Source of the DNA: Psychrobacillus sp042944905 | Lineage (GTDB): Bacteria > Bacillota > Bacilli > Bacillales_A > Planococcaceae | DNA length: 64,000 nucleotides | Assembly: GCF_042944905.1 (NCBI RefSeq) | Contig: NZ_CP168496.1 | Span: 2,728,001-2,792,000 of the forward strand | Direction: 5' to 3' | Shown here: positions 43,510-53,109 of the stretch, in pieces | Numbering within the stretch: the first letter of the stretch is position 1 | Layout: the number at the start of each line of letters is the position of its first letter | The notes under the pieces: generated by a model | The model's input: only the letters and a program-made list of their open reading frames with translations | Databases searched by the model: none | Told to the model about the DNA's origin: nothing | Program-made: the position numbers and the translations under genes

Positions 43510-45496
43510 CGTCCTCTCCTCCTGTAACATGGAATATTGCATTAATAAGATGTTTAATTGATTCGTCATCTAATAATACTTGTTTTATTGTATCTTTATT
43601 ATCCAATAAATATTTAGCTAAATTTTGAGCTACCACTGATTTAGATACCTGTTTCTCAATTAAGAATTTATAAACTACTGTTGCTCTTGAAAGTCGATCA
43701 TCGATACTTCCCCAAATCTGCTTATGGTGAATTTTATAATTATTTTGTGTATAGTGAGAATCCAATAAAATATTTTCGAAAATATCGCCAATATTACTTA
43801 ATGCTAATGAATGTTCTAGTGTCCAGGGATGAGAGATAAAAACTTTATTTTTTTCGACATTATTAAAATATCTTTCTTTGATTTCACTTTCAATTATGTC
43901 TTTATAATTATCAAATTCCGGTATTAAGGTTATTAGTAGTTCTACTATTTGATTTTCTATCTCTTTGAGTTTTTGTTTTAGAGCTTCCCCTGCTAAATTT
44001 TCACTAACTTTTTTACTGTATAAAGTCTTTGATTTATTTATGACATCACTAGATGTAACATAGATTCCTTCAAATTCTTCATTGATTTCTTCACACCCGT
44101 AAAAATTAGCAATCTTTGTATTTATTTCACTATCCATTTTGAGATAACATGGTTGGTCATAATAATCTACTGGTTTTAAATCAAGATCCGTAATGATTGA
44201 TACAGGAAAATTCATTAAATTTCTATCATCTGCTCTTAAGAAGATAGATGTATATCTTTTAAAAGCTAAATTTCCAACATTTATAATTGAAACACCGTAT
44301 CTATGTAAAGGTCGCCCTATAATCTCTGAAATAGCTGGTAATAGTAGATTCTCAGCATCTCCCTCTACAAAAATAACTCCTTGTGCGAAAAACATATTCG
44401 CTTTAGTAGCATCTAAAAATCGCTCTAAAAACTCATAATCTTCATTTTTTAGTTTTGTATTTCCTTTTTTCATAGGGTATGCTTGTTTGTTGTATATAAA
44501 GATTATACTTTCGAGTGAAATAGAAGATGCTAGGACAGGACTATGAGACGTAAATATGTATTGAATACCAGTTTCTTCAGAATTCTTTTCAAAATGCTTA
44601 ATAATCCTTAGTTGTGCTTGTGGATGTATATGTGCCTCTACTTCTTCAATCAGGGCAATTTTAGGTCCTATTTCTGCTTCACTTAACAATAACAACTCAA
44701 TTGCCATAAATAACAAATTTGAACTACCTAAACCAGTTCCAATCTCTCCTAAATTCAGTTCTAACTTTCTTAAAATTTCAACAAAACTCATTTCTTTATA
44801 TCGTATTTCTGGTTCTTTTTTATTATTATCCTCAAAAAAATGATCAACTGTTGATCCAATCTTTCTTAAAACTGGTTCATTTAATACAGCCTTTAATTCA
44901 TCAAAAGCATTTTCAAAACTTTCAACAATTCTCTTTTGATCGGGACTATCATCAGTAAAATCACTTAAGTTTTTTACAACTTGTGCTATACGAGAACGTT
45001 TGCCAGGACTCAACTCAGTTGTAGCATCTCTTAAGGGTTTCAAATATGTAACTGATAACAATTGTCTTACAGTATCTTCCAAACCTTTTTCTAAGTTTTC
45101 TGGACCAGCTTTTAAAAATTTTCTTATTTTCTTTTGTTTATTTATATCTTCGTAATTTTCAACTTCCATTACTACTCGAATTTCTGTTCTATCAGGTAAG
45201 ATTGTTAACCATTCATAAAAAAATGCTTCTTCTTCTTGACTAAAATTTCTGAACGTACATTCAATTTTAATTTTATTACTTCCATCATGGAAATCTTGTT
45301 CTGTAATCCAGTTTGTATCTTGGTTATTTGTTGAAAGCACAGTTTTTATTGCATCAATAATAGCAGTTTTACCAGCATCATTTTCACCCACTATTACGTT
45401 AAGTCCATTATTAAACTCCATTTCAATACCGCATTTTCCATTTTCTCCTTCACCAAACTTTCTCCAGTTCCACAATCTTAAACTATGTAAATACAT
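43499..45496 (-). CDS. gajA: Gabija protein GajA, OLD-family ATPase-nuclease
   Basis: This 665-residue protein starts at ATG 45496 with AGGAGG upstream. The N-terminal ABC-type ATPase has GENDAGKT (about 37-44) and a Walker B-like stretch IALIEEVEAHIHP (about 278-290) with a following histidine SHSP switch. A TOPRIM nuclease domain follows with VIFVEGDAENLLL (Glu about 377) and ITDLDL (about 440). GajA cuts DNA under control of nucleotide levels and assembles with GajB. The C-terminal 150 residues are helical. It opens the two-gene minus-strand operon; its promoter lies in the AT-rich stretch 45500-45600. Confidence 0.85.
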   Translation of the reverse strand: MYLHSLRLWNWRKFGEGENGKCGIEMEFNNGLNVIVGENDAGKTAIIDAIKTVLSTNNQDTNWITEQDFHDGSNKIKIECTFRNFSQEEEAFFYEWLTILPDRTEIRVVMEVENYEDINKQKKIRKFLKAGPENLEKGLEDTVRQLLSVTYLKPLRDATTELSPGKRSRIAQVVKNLSDFTDDSPDQKRIVESFENAFDELKAVLNEPVLRKIGSTVDHFFEDNNKKEPEIRYKEMSFVEILRKLELNLGEIGTGLGSSNLLFMAIELLLLSEAEIGPKIALIEEVEAHIHPQAQLRIIKHFEKNSEETGIQYIFTSHSPVLASSISLESIIFIYNKQAYPMKKGNTKLKNEDYEFLERFLDATKANMFFAQGVIFVEGDAENLLLPAISEIIGRPLHRYGVSIINVGNLAFKRYTSIFLRADDRNLMNFPVSIITDLDLKPVDYYDQPCYLKMDSEINTKIANFYGCEEINEEFEGIYVTSSDVINKSKTLYSKKVSENLAGEALKQKLKEIENQIVELLITLIPEFDNYKDIIESEIKERYFNNVEKNKVFISHPWTLEHSLALSNIGDIFENILLDSHYTQNNYKIHHKQIWGSIDDRLSRATVVYKFLIEKQVSKSVVAQNLAKYLLDNKDTIKQVLLDDESIKHLINAIFHVTGGEDGAS

Positions 45497-45615
45497 TGCC
45501 TTACCTCCTTTTATTAATAATACAATATTTTAAATTTAAAGTTGTAAATTTATCCAAAACGTACAATTTAATAAAGAGATAGTTTTATAGGTTTGCAATT
45601 ATATTATAAGAATAA

Positions 45616-45641
45616 CCGCCCATAATCGATGTTATGGGCGA
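45616..45641. repeat. Palindrome C, copy 2
   Basis: CCGCCCATAATCGATGTTAT followed by GGGCG is the same palindrome as at 10512-10539. It stands about 120 bases upstream of gajA. Confidence 0.8.
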
Positions 45642-45791
45642 TGATTTATTAGCTCAATCCAAATCAATGAAGATACTACCTCTAACCATGCAGGAAATAC
45701 AAAAAAAAGTAGCTACCTCCTCAACTTTGGGAATGGCTACTTTAGCTTTTGATCATTTTGCGTCTGTGTCTCCCCTTTTCCCTAAAAAGGG

Positions 45792-45859
45792 GTGCCTGTG
45801 CGTTGCGCAACTTCAATTGAATTCTGAATTGTATCGAAGTTGCACCATACACAGGCAAC
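45792..45859. repeat. Diverged palindromic repeat of family A
   Basis: GTGCCTGTG at the left pairs with CACAGGCAAC at the right, with inner arms CAACTTC/GAAGTTG and the ATTCTGAATT core (the inverse of the family A core). The outer arms have CCTGTG instead of CCCTGTGT, so the pairs changed together. Confidence 0.6.
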
Positions 45860-46160
45860 ACTCACTCATTTTATAATATATTAATCCGAAAAACATAGTA
45901 ATGTTAAGCAATCTGTAACTCACTAGTATATTTCATTGGCTATAATAAATTTTCACAACTTTCTATATACCAAACTTTAAATTCAGGTTCCTTCATTTTT
46001 CTTTCAAGAATTTCTTTCCCCGAAAGTACAGCATGTCTGGCTATCCATCTAAAGTTTAATAACTTGAACCCCTTAAATCCTCAGCCACAAATCGGCTGTA
46101 TCTCCTCAATTACAATATCTTTTTACTAAAGAATTAAAATAAGTACTCGAAAACTTAAAA
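45860..46160. other. Intergenic stretch with a possible gene remnant
   Basis: On the minus strand the stretch 45955-46070 has an open piece reading FKLLNFRWIARHAVLSGKEI and on to a stop. It has no start and I cannot assign it. The rest shows no gene. Confidence 0.25.
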
Positions 46161-46210
46161 TTGACATAAATATAAATATTATGTCAATTAGCTTAGTAAG
46201 TTGGTATAAT
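46161..46210 (+). promoter_or_regulatory. Operator-like palindrome and promoter before the R-M genes
   Basis: TTGACATAA (46161-46169) and TTATGTCAA (46179-46187) are a perfect 9-bp inverted pair with a 9-base spacer. A TATAAT lies at 46205-46210; ATGTCA inside the right arm is 18 bases before it and could serve as a -35 box. A repressor at the palindrome would cover the promoter of the following type III R-M genes. Confidence 0.55.
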
Positions 46211-46254
46211 AGTAAAAATACGGATTTTTTATATGGAAGCAATAAAACTACGTA

Positions 46255-46647
46255 GTGACCGAACAACAGGAAACAGCACCTTTCTTGCGAATCACCCACC
46301 AAAAAGAACTTTTCTTTGAAACGCCGGAGAACACCATTGAAGGTACCGCGTTCAAGAGCCTAGTGGTATATGATTTAAGTGTTCTTGAATTACTACCAAT
46401 CCCTGCACTTATTCATGATTCCAACATTCTTAAACGGATTGAGGATACACATCTGAAACATATATTAGATCATTATTACTACAGTAAACAACAGATTTTC
46501 ATTGGATTTGATAAAGTGGATTCTACAACTGAGAAGGCTCGCAAAATTTTGAAGACACTACAATTTTGCACTTGTCAAACGAAAATAAAATTTTCGGTCG
46601 TTCTTGGAGCAAAAATATACGGAATGATTAAGTATTGGAGGAATTAA
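46255..46647 (+). pseudogene. C-terminal remnant of a DUF2326 protein
   Basis: This open frame of 130 codons from GTG 46255 has no clear ribosome site. The central part EGTAFKSLVVYDLSVLELL, then PALIHDSNILKRIE and KQQIFIGFDKV, matches the C-terminal DUF2326 domain of larger SMC-like proteins. They have a conserved G-T/K...L-x-x-F/Y-D-L and L-P-x-L/I-H-D-S. Those proteins are about 500-600 residues; all the ATP-binding N-terminal part is missing here. It ends 3 bases before the mod gene, with GGAGG in its last codons, so its transcript continues into mod. It could be a degraded partner of the R-M system. Confidence 0.55.
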
Positions 46648-46650
46648 AAA

Positions 46651-49101
46651 ATGGCTGCATTCGATGATTTGCTGCGACAAATCTCTGACACAACTCTGCG
46701 TAGTCGCCTGGAGCAGGAATTTGACCGTATATCAAAAAACAAGAAATTTGGACTTGTATTTGAGGAACACATGCCTGAATCTACCCTACTTTATGATGTT
46801 CCTGTCAAACGAGGCTCAACTGTCGCACTAAAGACTAGCAAAGTTAATGATGTATATACCGTATTAAAATTAGATGACGACTCTGCACTTTGTCATAATA
46901 AAGCAACTGACGTAACCAAAAGCTTTCCACTAGATGAGATAGTTTCGTTAGCACAATTTGGTGATCCGATATTCCCCACACTTCAGTCAATTGATTCTGT
47001 TAAGAATGATCCTGATAGTAGCCTATGGCACACTCTTATTGAAGCAGACAACTTTCATGCACTTCAATTGCTTGAATATCTCTACCCAAAGCAAGTAGAT
47101 TATATCTATATTGACCCACCCTACAATACAGGAGCAAAAGATTGGAAATACAACAACGACTATGTGGATTCTTCCGATAGCTGGAGGCACAGCAAGTGGT
47201 TGTCGATGATTCAAAAAAGGTTGCGGATAGCTAAGCGGATTTTGAACCCGGATACAGGTGTACTAATAATTACAATAGACGAACACGAGGTACATCATCT
47301 GAGAGTGTTATTGCAAGAGTTATTCCCTGGATTTTATATCCAAATGGTAACTGCTGTAATAAATCCAAAAGGCGTGACCCAAGGTCGTTTTTCGAGGGTA
47401 GAGGAATACATAATATATTGCTTCGCCCCTAATGCATTTGTTGATCCCAGCGATGATAATTTACTAAATCCACCTGTTTCAAATAGAAAACCGCGTTGGA
47501 AAGGACTATTACGTTCTGGAACAAATGCACGACGTGAAGATAGAAAAAACATGTTTTACCCTGTATTAATTGATACCAAACTAGGAAAAGTTGTTGGTAC
47601 TGGTGAATCTTTATCTTTTGAAGAATATCCGAATTTCGACTTGAAAATCGACGACTTTGATGTCGCATGGCCTATTAGAACTGATGGCTCATTAGGTAAT
47701 TGGGGTGTAGGGTATGAGACCCTCCGGACATTAATTAATAAGGGATATGTTTCTCTAGGAAAGTATGATTCCAAACGTAAAACATGGGGAATTTCATATA
47801 TAAGCTTGCCAAACCGAGAGATGATAGATGATGGACGTATTAAAATAGTTGATCGGGATCCCAATACAGGGGTTGTATCTATTGAATATAACGACATTAA
47901 TAACAGGGCAATTAAAACTATATGGCACAGGAGTCTTCATGACGCTGGATCCTATGGATCTAATTTAGTTTCGGGAATTATTGGTCAGTCCAGGGCATTT
48001 TCTTTTCCAAAATCACTTTACTCTACCAAAGATGCAATTGCGGCGGTAGCACGAAATAATAAAAATGCCCTTATTGTTGATTTCTTTGCCGGAAGTGGTA
48101 CAACTCTCCACGCTGTAAATCTATTAAATGCCGAGGATCAAGGCCGCAGGCGCTGTATACTGGTTACCAACAATGAAGTTTCACTTGAAGAGGCACGGGA
48201 TCTAAAGACAGATGGCTATCAGCCTGGTGACCCTGAATGGGAAGAACGCGGGATTTGTCGCGCTGTAACCTGGCCTAGGACAGAATATAGCATAATGGGC
48301 AAACGCACGGACGGTACTCCGCTAAATGGAGAATACTTTACCAATCAAACCATCACAAAAGAAGTCGAACGCTCTTTCCATCAGATTGACTTTGTGGAAA
48401 ACCCAACAGATCTAACAAGTAGCTCAAAAAAACAACTTGTTTCATTGCTTCGTGATAAGGAAGGAAAACCACAACTAACGCAAGCCCTTGTAAAAGGAGA
48501 CAGCAAATTCATAGTTTCGGATGAACATTCAGCATCGATTATTTTCGATATAGATTACGCTAATGAATGGCTGGCTGCATTGGAAAACAGTGAACATGTT
48601 ACGAATTTTTATATAGTTGCAAAGTCACCTTCTATATTCAAATCAGTCAAAACAAAAGTCTTGGACTTGCTTGGACCGATCAATTTAGCATCCCCATTTA
48701 AGCGTCCCATGAGTCTGGGTTTCCCTGCCAATGCCGAGTATTTCAAATTGGAATTCTTGGATAAAAATAGTGTATCTCTAGGTAAACAGTTCCAGAAAAT
48801 ACTACCATTGCTTTGGCTTAAATCAGGTGCCATTGGAGAACGGCCCGAAGTAAATAGCACTGAAGAACTCGGTATGTTAATTCTCCCGCAAAATGGATTC
48901 GCTATTCTAATTGATGAAACGAAATTCGCAGATTTTTCCTTAATGATTTCCGATAAGGATACGATCAAGATTGTCTACTTCATTACCAACTCCGAGGAGG
49001 CTTTTCGTGAAATGACTGCCGGGGTAAAAGTAAAAAACACATACCAATTATATCGCGATTATATCGATAATTTTGTGTTGGGAAGCGGGAGGGATTCATA
49101 A
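46651..49101 (+). CDS. mod: Type III modification methyltransferase Mod
   Basis: This 816-residue N6-adenine methyltransferase has the catalytic motif DPPYNTG (about 154-160) before the AdoMet-binding motif DFFAGSGTT (about 476-484), the order of the beta class used by type III systems. The long stretch between and after them would contain the target recognition region. Mod both methylates the site and is required for recognition by Res. ATG 46651 follows GGAGGAATTAAAAA. The gene is directly followed by res (start one base after the stop). No phase-variable simple repeat is seen in the 5' part. Confidence 0.85.
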   Translation: MAAFDDLLRQISDTTLRSRLEQEFDRISKNKKFGLVFEEHMPESTLLYDVPVKRGSTVALKTSKVNDVYTVLKLDDDSALCHNKATDVTKSFPLDEIVSLAQFGDPIFPTLQSIDSVKNDPDSSLWHTLIEADNFHALQLLEYLYPKQVDYIYIDPPYNTGAKDWKYNNDYVDSSDSWRHSKWLSMIQKRLRIAKRILNPDTGVLIITIDEHEVHHLRVLLQELFPGFYIQMVTAVINPKGVTQGRFSRVEEYIIYCFAPNAFVDPSDDNLLNPPVSNRKPRWKGLLRSGTNARREDRKNMFYPVLIDTKLGKVVGTGESLSFEEYPNFDLKIDDFDVAWPIRTDGSLGNWGVGYETLRTLINKGYVSLGKYDSKRKTWGISYISLPNREMIDDGRIKIVDRDPNTGVVSIEYNDINNRAIKTIWHRSLHDAGSYGSNLVSGIIGQSRAFSFPKSLYSTKDAIAAVARNNKNALIVDFFAGSGTTLHAVNLLNAEDQGRRRCILVTNNEVSLEEARDLKTDGYQPGDPEWEERGICRAVTWPRTEYSIMGKRTDGTPLNGEYFTNQTITKEVERSFHQIDFVENPTDLTSSSKKQLVSLLRDKEGKPQLTQALVKGDSKFIVSDEHSASIIFDIDYANEWLAALENSEHVTNFYIVAKSPSIFKSVKTKVLDLLGPINLASPFKRPMSLGFPANAEYFKLEFLDKNSVSLGKQFQKILPLLWLKSGAIGERPEVNSTEELGMLILPQNGFAILIDETKFADFSLMISDKDTIKIVYFITNSEEAFREMTAGVKVKNTYQLYRDYIDNFVLGSGRDS

Positions 49102-51621
49102 ATGAAAGATATATTATTTCCTTTTCAGGAAACGGCCCTTACCGAACTACATGATAAAATCAATAAATCACACTTGATGTGGAGTAAAAATGATCCACAA
49201 ATAATTTCGTTTTCCGCACCTACGGGTTCAGGAAAAACAATTATAATGACAACACTTTTTGAGGAAATACTATATGGTAGCGTGGACAACATAGGCGAGC
49301 CAGATTCTATTTTCATTTGGCTATCCGATTCTCCTGAACTTAACGAACAAACAAGGCTGAAAATCGAAAGTAAGTCTGATAAAATCCGTGTCCGGGACCT
49401 AGCAACAATAGACTCAACCTTTAATTATGAGTATTTTGAAGGCGGCTGCATTTACTTTTTGAACACTCAGAAATTAGGTTCAGATAAACTACTAACAGGA
49501 ATATCTAATTTGCGTCAGTATTCTATTTGGGAAACACTTACTAACACAGCCAAGCGTAATCCGAAGAAGTTTTATTTGGTGATTGATGAGGCACATAGAG
49601 GTACACACACATCCTCCCAAGCTGAAAACAAGGCGCAGTCCATCATGCAAAAGTTTATCAAGGGCAGCAAAGAAGATGGACTTTGCGTTATGCCACTAGT
49701 TATAGGTGTGACTGCAACACCCCAGAGATTCGAAAACTTGATTGCTGGAACAACATCAACGGTTCAGAAAGTCATCGTTCCGCCCGAACAGGTGCGTGAA
49801 TCTGGCCTTTTGAAAGATAGAATCATCATTCACTATCCAGACCTTCAATTGAGTGCCGATATGACCTTGTTTAAAGGTGCGGTTGATGATTGGCGCAAAA
49901 AATGTACTCATTGGCGGTCTTATTGTAAGCGCGAAGATGAAAAAATGGTAAACCCAATCCTTGTTATACAAGTCGAGGATGGTAACAAGCGTGAAGTAAC
50001 TCATACGGATTTAGGGGCTTGTATTGATTTACTTGAAGAATCACTAGGTCGCAAATTACGACCTGGAGAAGCCGTACACACATTCAATGATCACGGCACA
50101 CTTAAAGAACGTAACGTTGAAATCCAACAAATTGAAGCCTCCCGAATTAATGACGAAGAAAATATTATGGTCGTATTTTTCAAAATGAATCTTTCTACAG
50201 GGTGGGATTGCCCACGTGCTGAAACGATGATGTCATTCCGCAGTGCACAGGATTATACTTATATCGCTCAACTGTTGGGACGTATGATTCGTACACCTTT
50301 GGCAAGAAGGGTTTCTTCCGATGCTGAACTTAACAATGTGAACCTCTTCCTTCCCTACTTTGACGAAGAAACAGTCAAGAATGTTATAAATGCTCTACGT
50401 GACAGTGAGGCAATTATACCGACAGAAACGGGAACAAATAAAGAGTTAGTTACACTTCGACGAAACCCAGCATATTCTGACGTGTTTGAAGTCATGGATA
50501 AAGTCATGGATAACCTCATCACTTATCGCATTGATTCAGCCCGTAAGCAAGCACCTCTAAAGATGTTAATACAGATTTCCCGCGCGCTAACTATGGACGG
50601 TATTAACTTAGAAGCCCAGAAGAATGTCAAAAACGCGGTGTTATCAAAAATTGATGAGGAAATTGCACTACTAAAAAAAAGTGGGGAGTTTGACAGCCGA
50701 GCATCCGCAATCACTGGATTAGCACTTGGCACACTGACATTTGATTATGGAGACAATGCCTATTCGTTTGATGAAATATCACAGACTATGACGGTATCAG
50801 AGTTTGATATTTCTCGCCATTTTGAACAATCTGGCAAGTTATTGGGAGAAGGATTACACAAAGAATATTGGATTCAAAACAGTATCCGCGACCATATAGA
50901 TGTGAAAATTGAAGTCATCGTTCTTACAAATGACACTGACTCAATGGAGAGGATAAACGGATTTGCAGCGGAAGAATTCCTTACATTGTATGAGAACAAT
51001 AAGCGATCCATTGCGAGACTAAATGAGACACGAAAGAATATCTATGAAAGACTTATCAATTCTTCAGTACAACCGGTTGCTGTACCTTGGCTATTACCGG
51101 ATTCAATCGACTTTTCTATTTCAGAAAGTTGTACAAAGTTTGAACAACACCTCTACTGTTTTGAAAATGGAACTTTTCAAACATCACTGAACTCATGGGA
51201 AAGCGGAGTTATTGCAGAAGAACTTCAAAACGGTGCTGTATGCTGGTTACGAAATCTCGATCGTAAAAAGTGGTCACTTGAAATTCCATATGAAGTCAGC
51301 GGTGTTACCACTTCTATGTTCCCGGATATAATGGTTGTAAGAGCTGATGCACAGGGTTACGTTTTCGATATCCTGGAACCGCATGACCCTAGCCGGAAGG
51401 ACAATTACCCTAAGGCCGTCGGTTTGGCAAAGTTCGCAGAGAAGCACTGGGATAAATTTGGTAGGATTCAGCTTATCCGACTTAAAAAAGGCGTAGACGG
51501 TCGTGAACATTTCTATCGTCTGGATATGGAAAAAACAACGGTTAGGAATAAGGTGCGTGGCATTACATCAAACGAGGAACTTGATAGAATTTTTGATACA
51601 GATGCAGTACGAGAAGACTAG
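49102..51621 (+). CDS. res: Type III restriction subunit Res
   Basis: This 839-residue protein has superfamily 2 helicase motifs: APTGSGKT (motif I, about 39-46), VIDEAHRGTH (motif II, about 160-169), GVTATPQ (motif III) and QLLGRMIRTP (motif VI). Near the end lies the PD-(D/E)XK nuclease site PDIMVV...FDILEPHDPS (about 735-765). Res with Mod forms the type III enzyme that translocates and cuts DNA between two unmodified sites. It lies one base after mod, with GGGAGGG upstream of the ATG. All motifs are present, so it should be active. Confidence 0.85.
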   Translation: MKDILFPFQETALTELHDKINKSHLMWSKNDPQIISFSAPTGSGKTIIMTTLFEEILYGSVDNIGEPDSIFIWLSDSPELNEQTRLKIESKSDKIRVRDLATIDSTFNYEYFEGGCIYFLNTQKLGSDKLLTGISNLRQYSIWETLTNTAKRNPKKFYLVIDEAHRGTHTSSQAENKAQSIMQKFIKGSKEDGLCVMPLVIGVTATPQRFENLIAGTTSTVQKVIVPPEQVRESGLLKDRIIIHYPDLQLSADMTLFKGAVDDWRKKCTHWRSYCKREDEKMVNPILVIQVEDGNKREVTHTDLGACIDLLEESLGRKLRPGEAVHTFNDHGTLKERNVEIQQIEASRINDEENIMVVFFKMNLSTGWDCPRAETMMSFRSAQDYTYIAQLLGRMIRTPLARRVSSDAELNNVNLFLPYFDEETVKNVINALRDSEAIIPTETGTNKELVTLRRNPAYSDVFEVMDKVMDNLITYRIDSARKQAPLKMLIQISRALTMDGINLEAQKNVKNAVLSKIDEEIALLKKSGEFDSRASAITGLALGTLTFDYGDNAYSFDEISQTMTVSEFDISRHFEQSGKLLGEGLHKEYWIQNSIRDHIDVKIEVIVLTNDTDSMERINGFAAEEFLTLYENNKRSIARLNETRKNIYERLINSSVQPVAVPWLLPDSIDFSISESCTKFEQHLYCFENGTFQTSLNSWESGVIAEELQNGAVCWLRNLDRKKWSLEIPYEVSGVTTSMFPDIMVVRADAQGYVFDILEPHDPSRKDNYPKAVGLAKFAEKHWDKFGRIQLIRLKKGVDGREHFYRLDMEKTTVRNKVRGITSNEELDRIFDTDAVRED

Positions 51622-51935
51622 TTTATACATCTGTTATGTCCCCTCAGCACATGCAAAAATAGATGTTTACTAAGCCCTAATTAACACCATTAGGGTAGTT
51701 AATATGTTCCTTTAAATAATAAAAATCAGCGTTTCCTAACATTGCCCCTCAGGCAAAGAAGCTGGGGGCAATGTGTGGAAGCCCATTATTTTCGGGCATT
51801 TTCTTTCAAATTTTATACCCTTGACATCAATTTTACTGCTTCAAATTGCGCCACGCTCAATCAGAAGCTTGCATTTTTTACAATATCACCTTCGTAAATA
51901 TCCTTACGTTTAATATCTGTCATTACTGAAAATTG
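51622..51935. other. Intergenic stretch after res with a hairpin
   Basis: The stretch contains a hairpin, CATTGCCCC...GGGGGCAATG (51740-51773), which may end res transcription though no T-run follows. No gene is seen. Confidence 0.4.
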
Positions 51936-52383
51936 CTACATTTCAAAATTAGGGTTATTTGAGGAACATTGAGCCTTACCTTTACACTCTAATTCCCAAC
52001 TACTTCCATCGGAAATAAGTCGGAAATCGCTGTTTTTCGATATGTAAATAATATTGTTTCCATCCCATACACGAAATTTAATTTCATGTGATTTCACATC
52101 CAAAGAGTAACCAAGGACTTCTTCAATCCATTCTTTATTTTCGTAAACATTACCTACTACTTCAACTATTTCTATTTCCTCTTCAAGGAAAAATCCACCA
52201 TTTCAGATACATCACTTACAACCCATTCATCATCCATATATTTAACGATCCCGGAGGAATTTCGTCGTCAAACAATTCTTCTTCATCGTATGTTTCTTTT
52301 ATAAAGTCACCATCTGTATTTTGCAAGAAAAAAGTACATAGTATTGCAATGTTTTTTACAGAGTGTTGCCACCAAAGATATCT

Positions 52384-53109
52384 TCAATTTGAACGGGAGA
52401 GCGCATTAGCTAAGCGATAACTTTCACCAACATATGTAATAATATGAGCGTGATGTATTAATCTATCAACTAACGCTGCTGTTAGCCTGCTATCTGTGAA
52501 AATTCTATTCCATTGACTAAACTCCAGGTTTGAAGTAACTATCAAACTCTTCTTCTCATAAAACTCTGTAATTAATTGAAATAAAAACTCCGCACCTTCT
52601 TTACTAAACGGAACATAACCCATCTCATCTAAAATTAACAACTGGATACTATCGAATCTTTTTCGAAACGTACTTAATTTGCCATGCCTGTGAGCTGATT
52701 CAAGTTCTTCTACCAAATGAGATACTCGATAAAATCTCACTTCATAACCCATTTCACACGCTCTTCTTCCTAACGCAGAGGCTAGGTGTGTTTTCCCTGT
52801 ACCTGGTGCCCCGACGAGCACTAGATTCTGATATTCCTTTATGAAATCTAGATGCTCTAATTTGTCCCTATTTAACGTTTGAGGTAAACGAATAGCTGAA
52901 TTCCAATTATATGTTTCTAGCGATTTATTTTCTAAAAATCGAGCCTTTTTAATGTTCCTGTCTATTTTGGTGGACTCACGCATCTCTATTTCTTTCCTAA
53001 AAATATCCACCAAAAAATCCTGAGGTGTTGAAAACTCAACGTCTTCAAATGAATCGGGCACATGAGCTAGTCTAAGTTGTTTACAAAGGTTCCGAAGATT
53101 CTCTGACAT
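52384..53109 (-). CDS. istB: IstB helper ATPase of IS21 copy 2
   Basis: The 241-residue protein is identical to the copy at 35259-35984, with GAPGTGKT and LLILDEMGY. It overlaps istA by one base. The frame is intact, so this copy can act for both elements. Confidence 0.9.
   Translation of the reverse strand: MSENLRNLCKQLRLAHVPDSFEDVEFSTPQDFLVDIFRKEIEMRESTKIDRNIKKARFLENKSLETYNWNSAIRLPQTLNRDKLEHLDFIKEYQNLVLVGAPGTGKTHLASALGRRACEMGYEVRFYRVSHLVEELESAHRHGKLSTFRKRFDSIQLLILDEMGYVPFSKEGAEFLFQLITEFYEKKSLIVTSNLEFSQWNRIFTDSRLTAALVDRLIHHAHIITYVGESYRLANALSRSN

Noticed and set aside
45634..45876. 80-codon open frame upstream of gajA
   Set aside because: It runs across two palindromic repeats and has no ribosome site.
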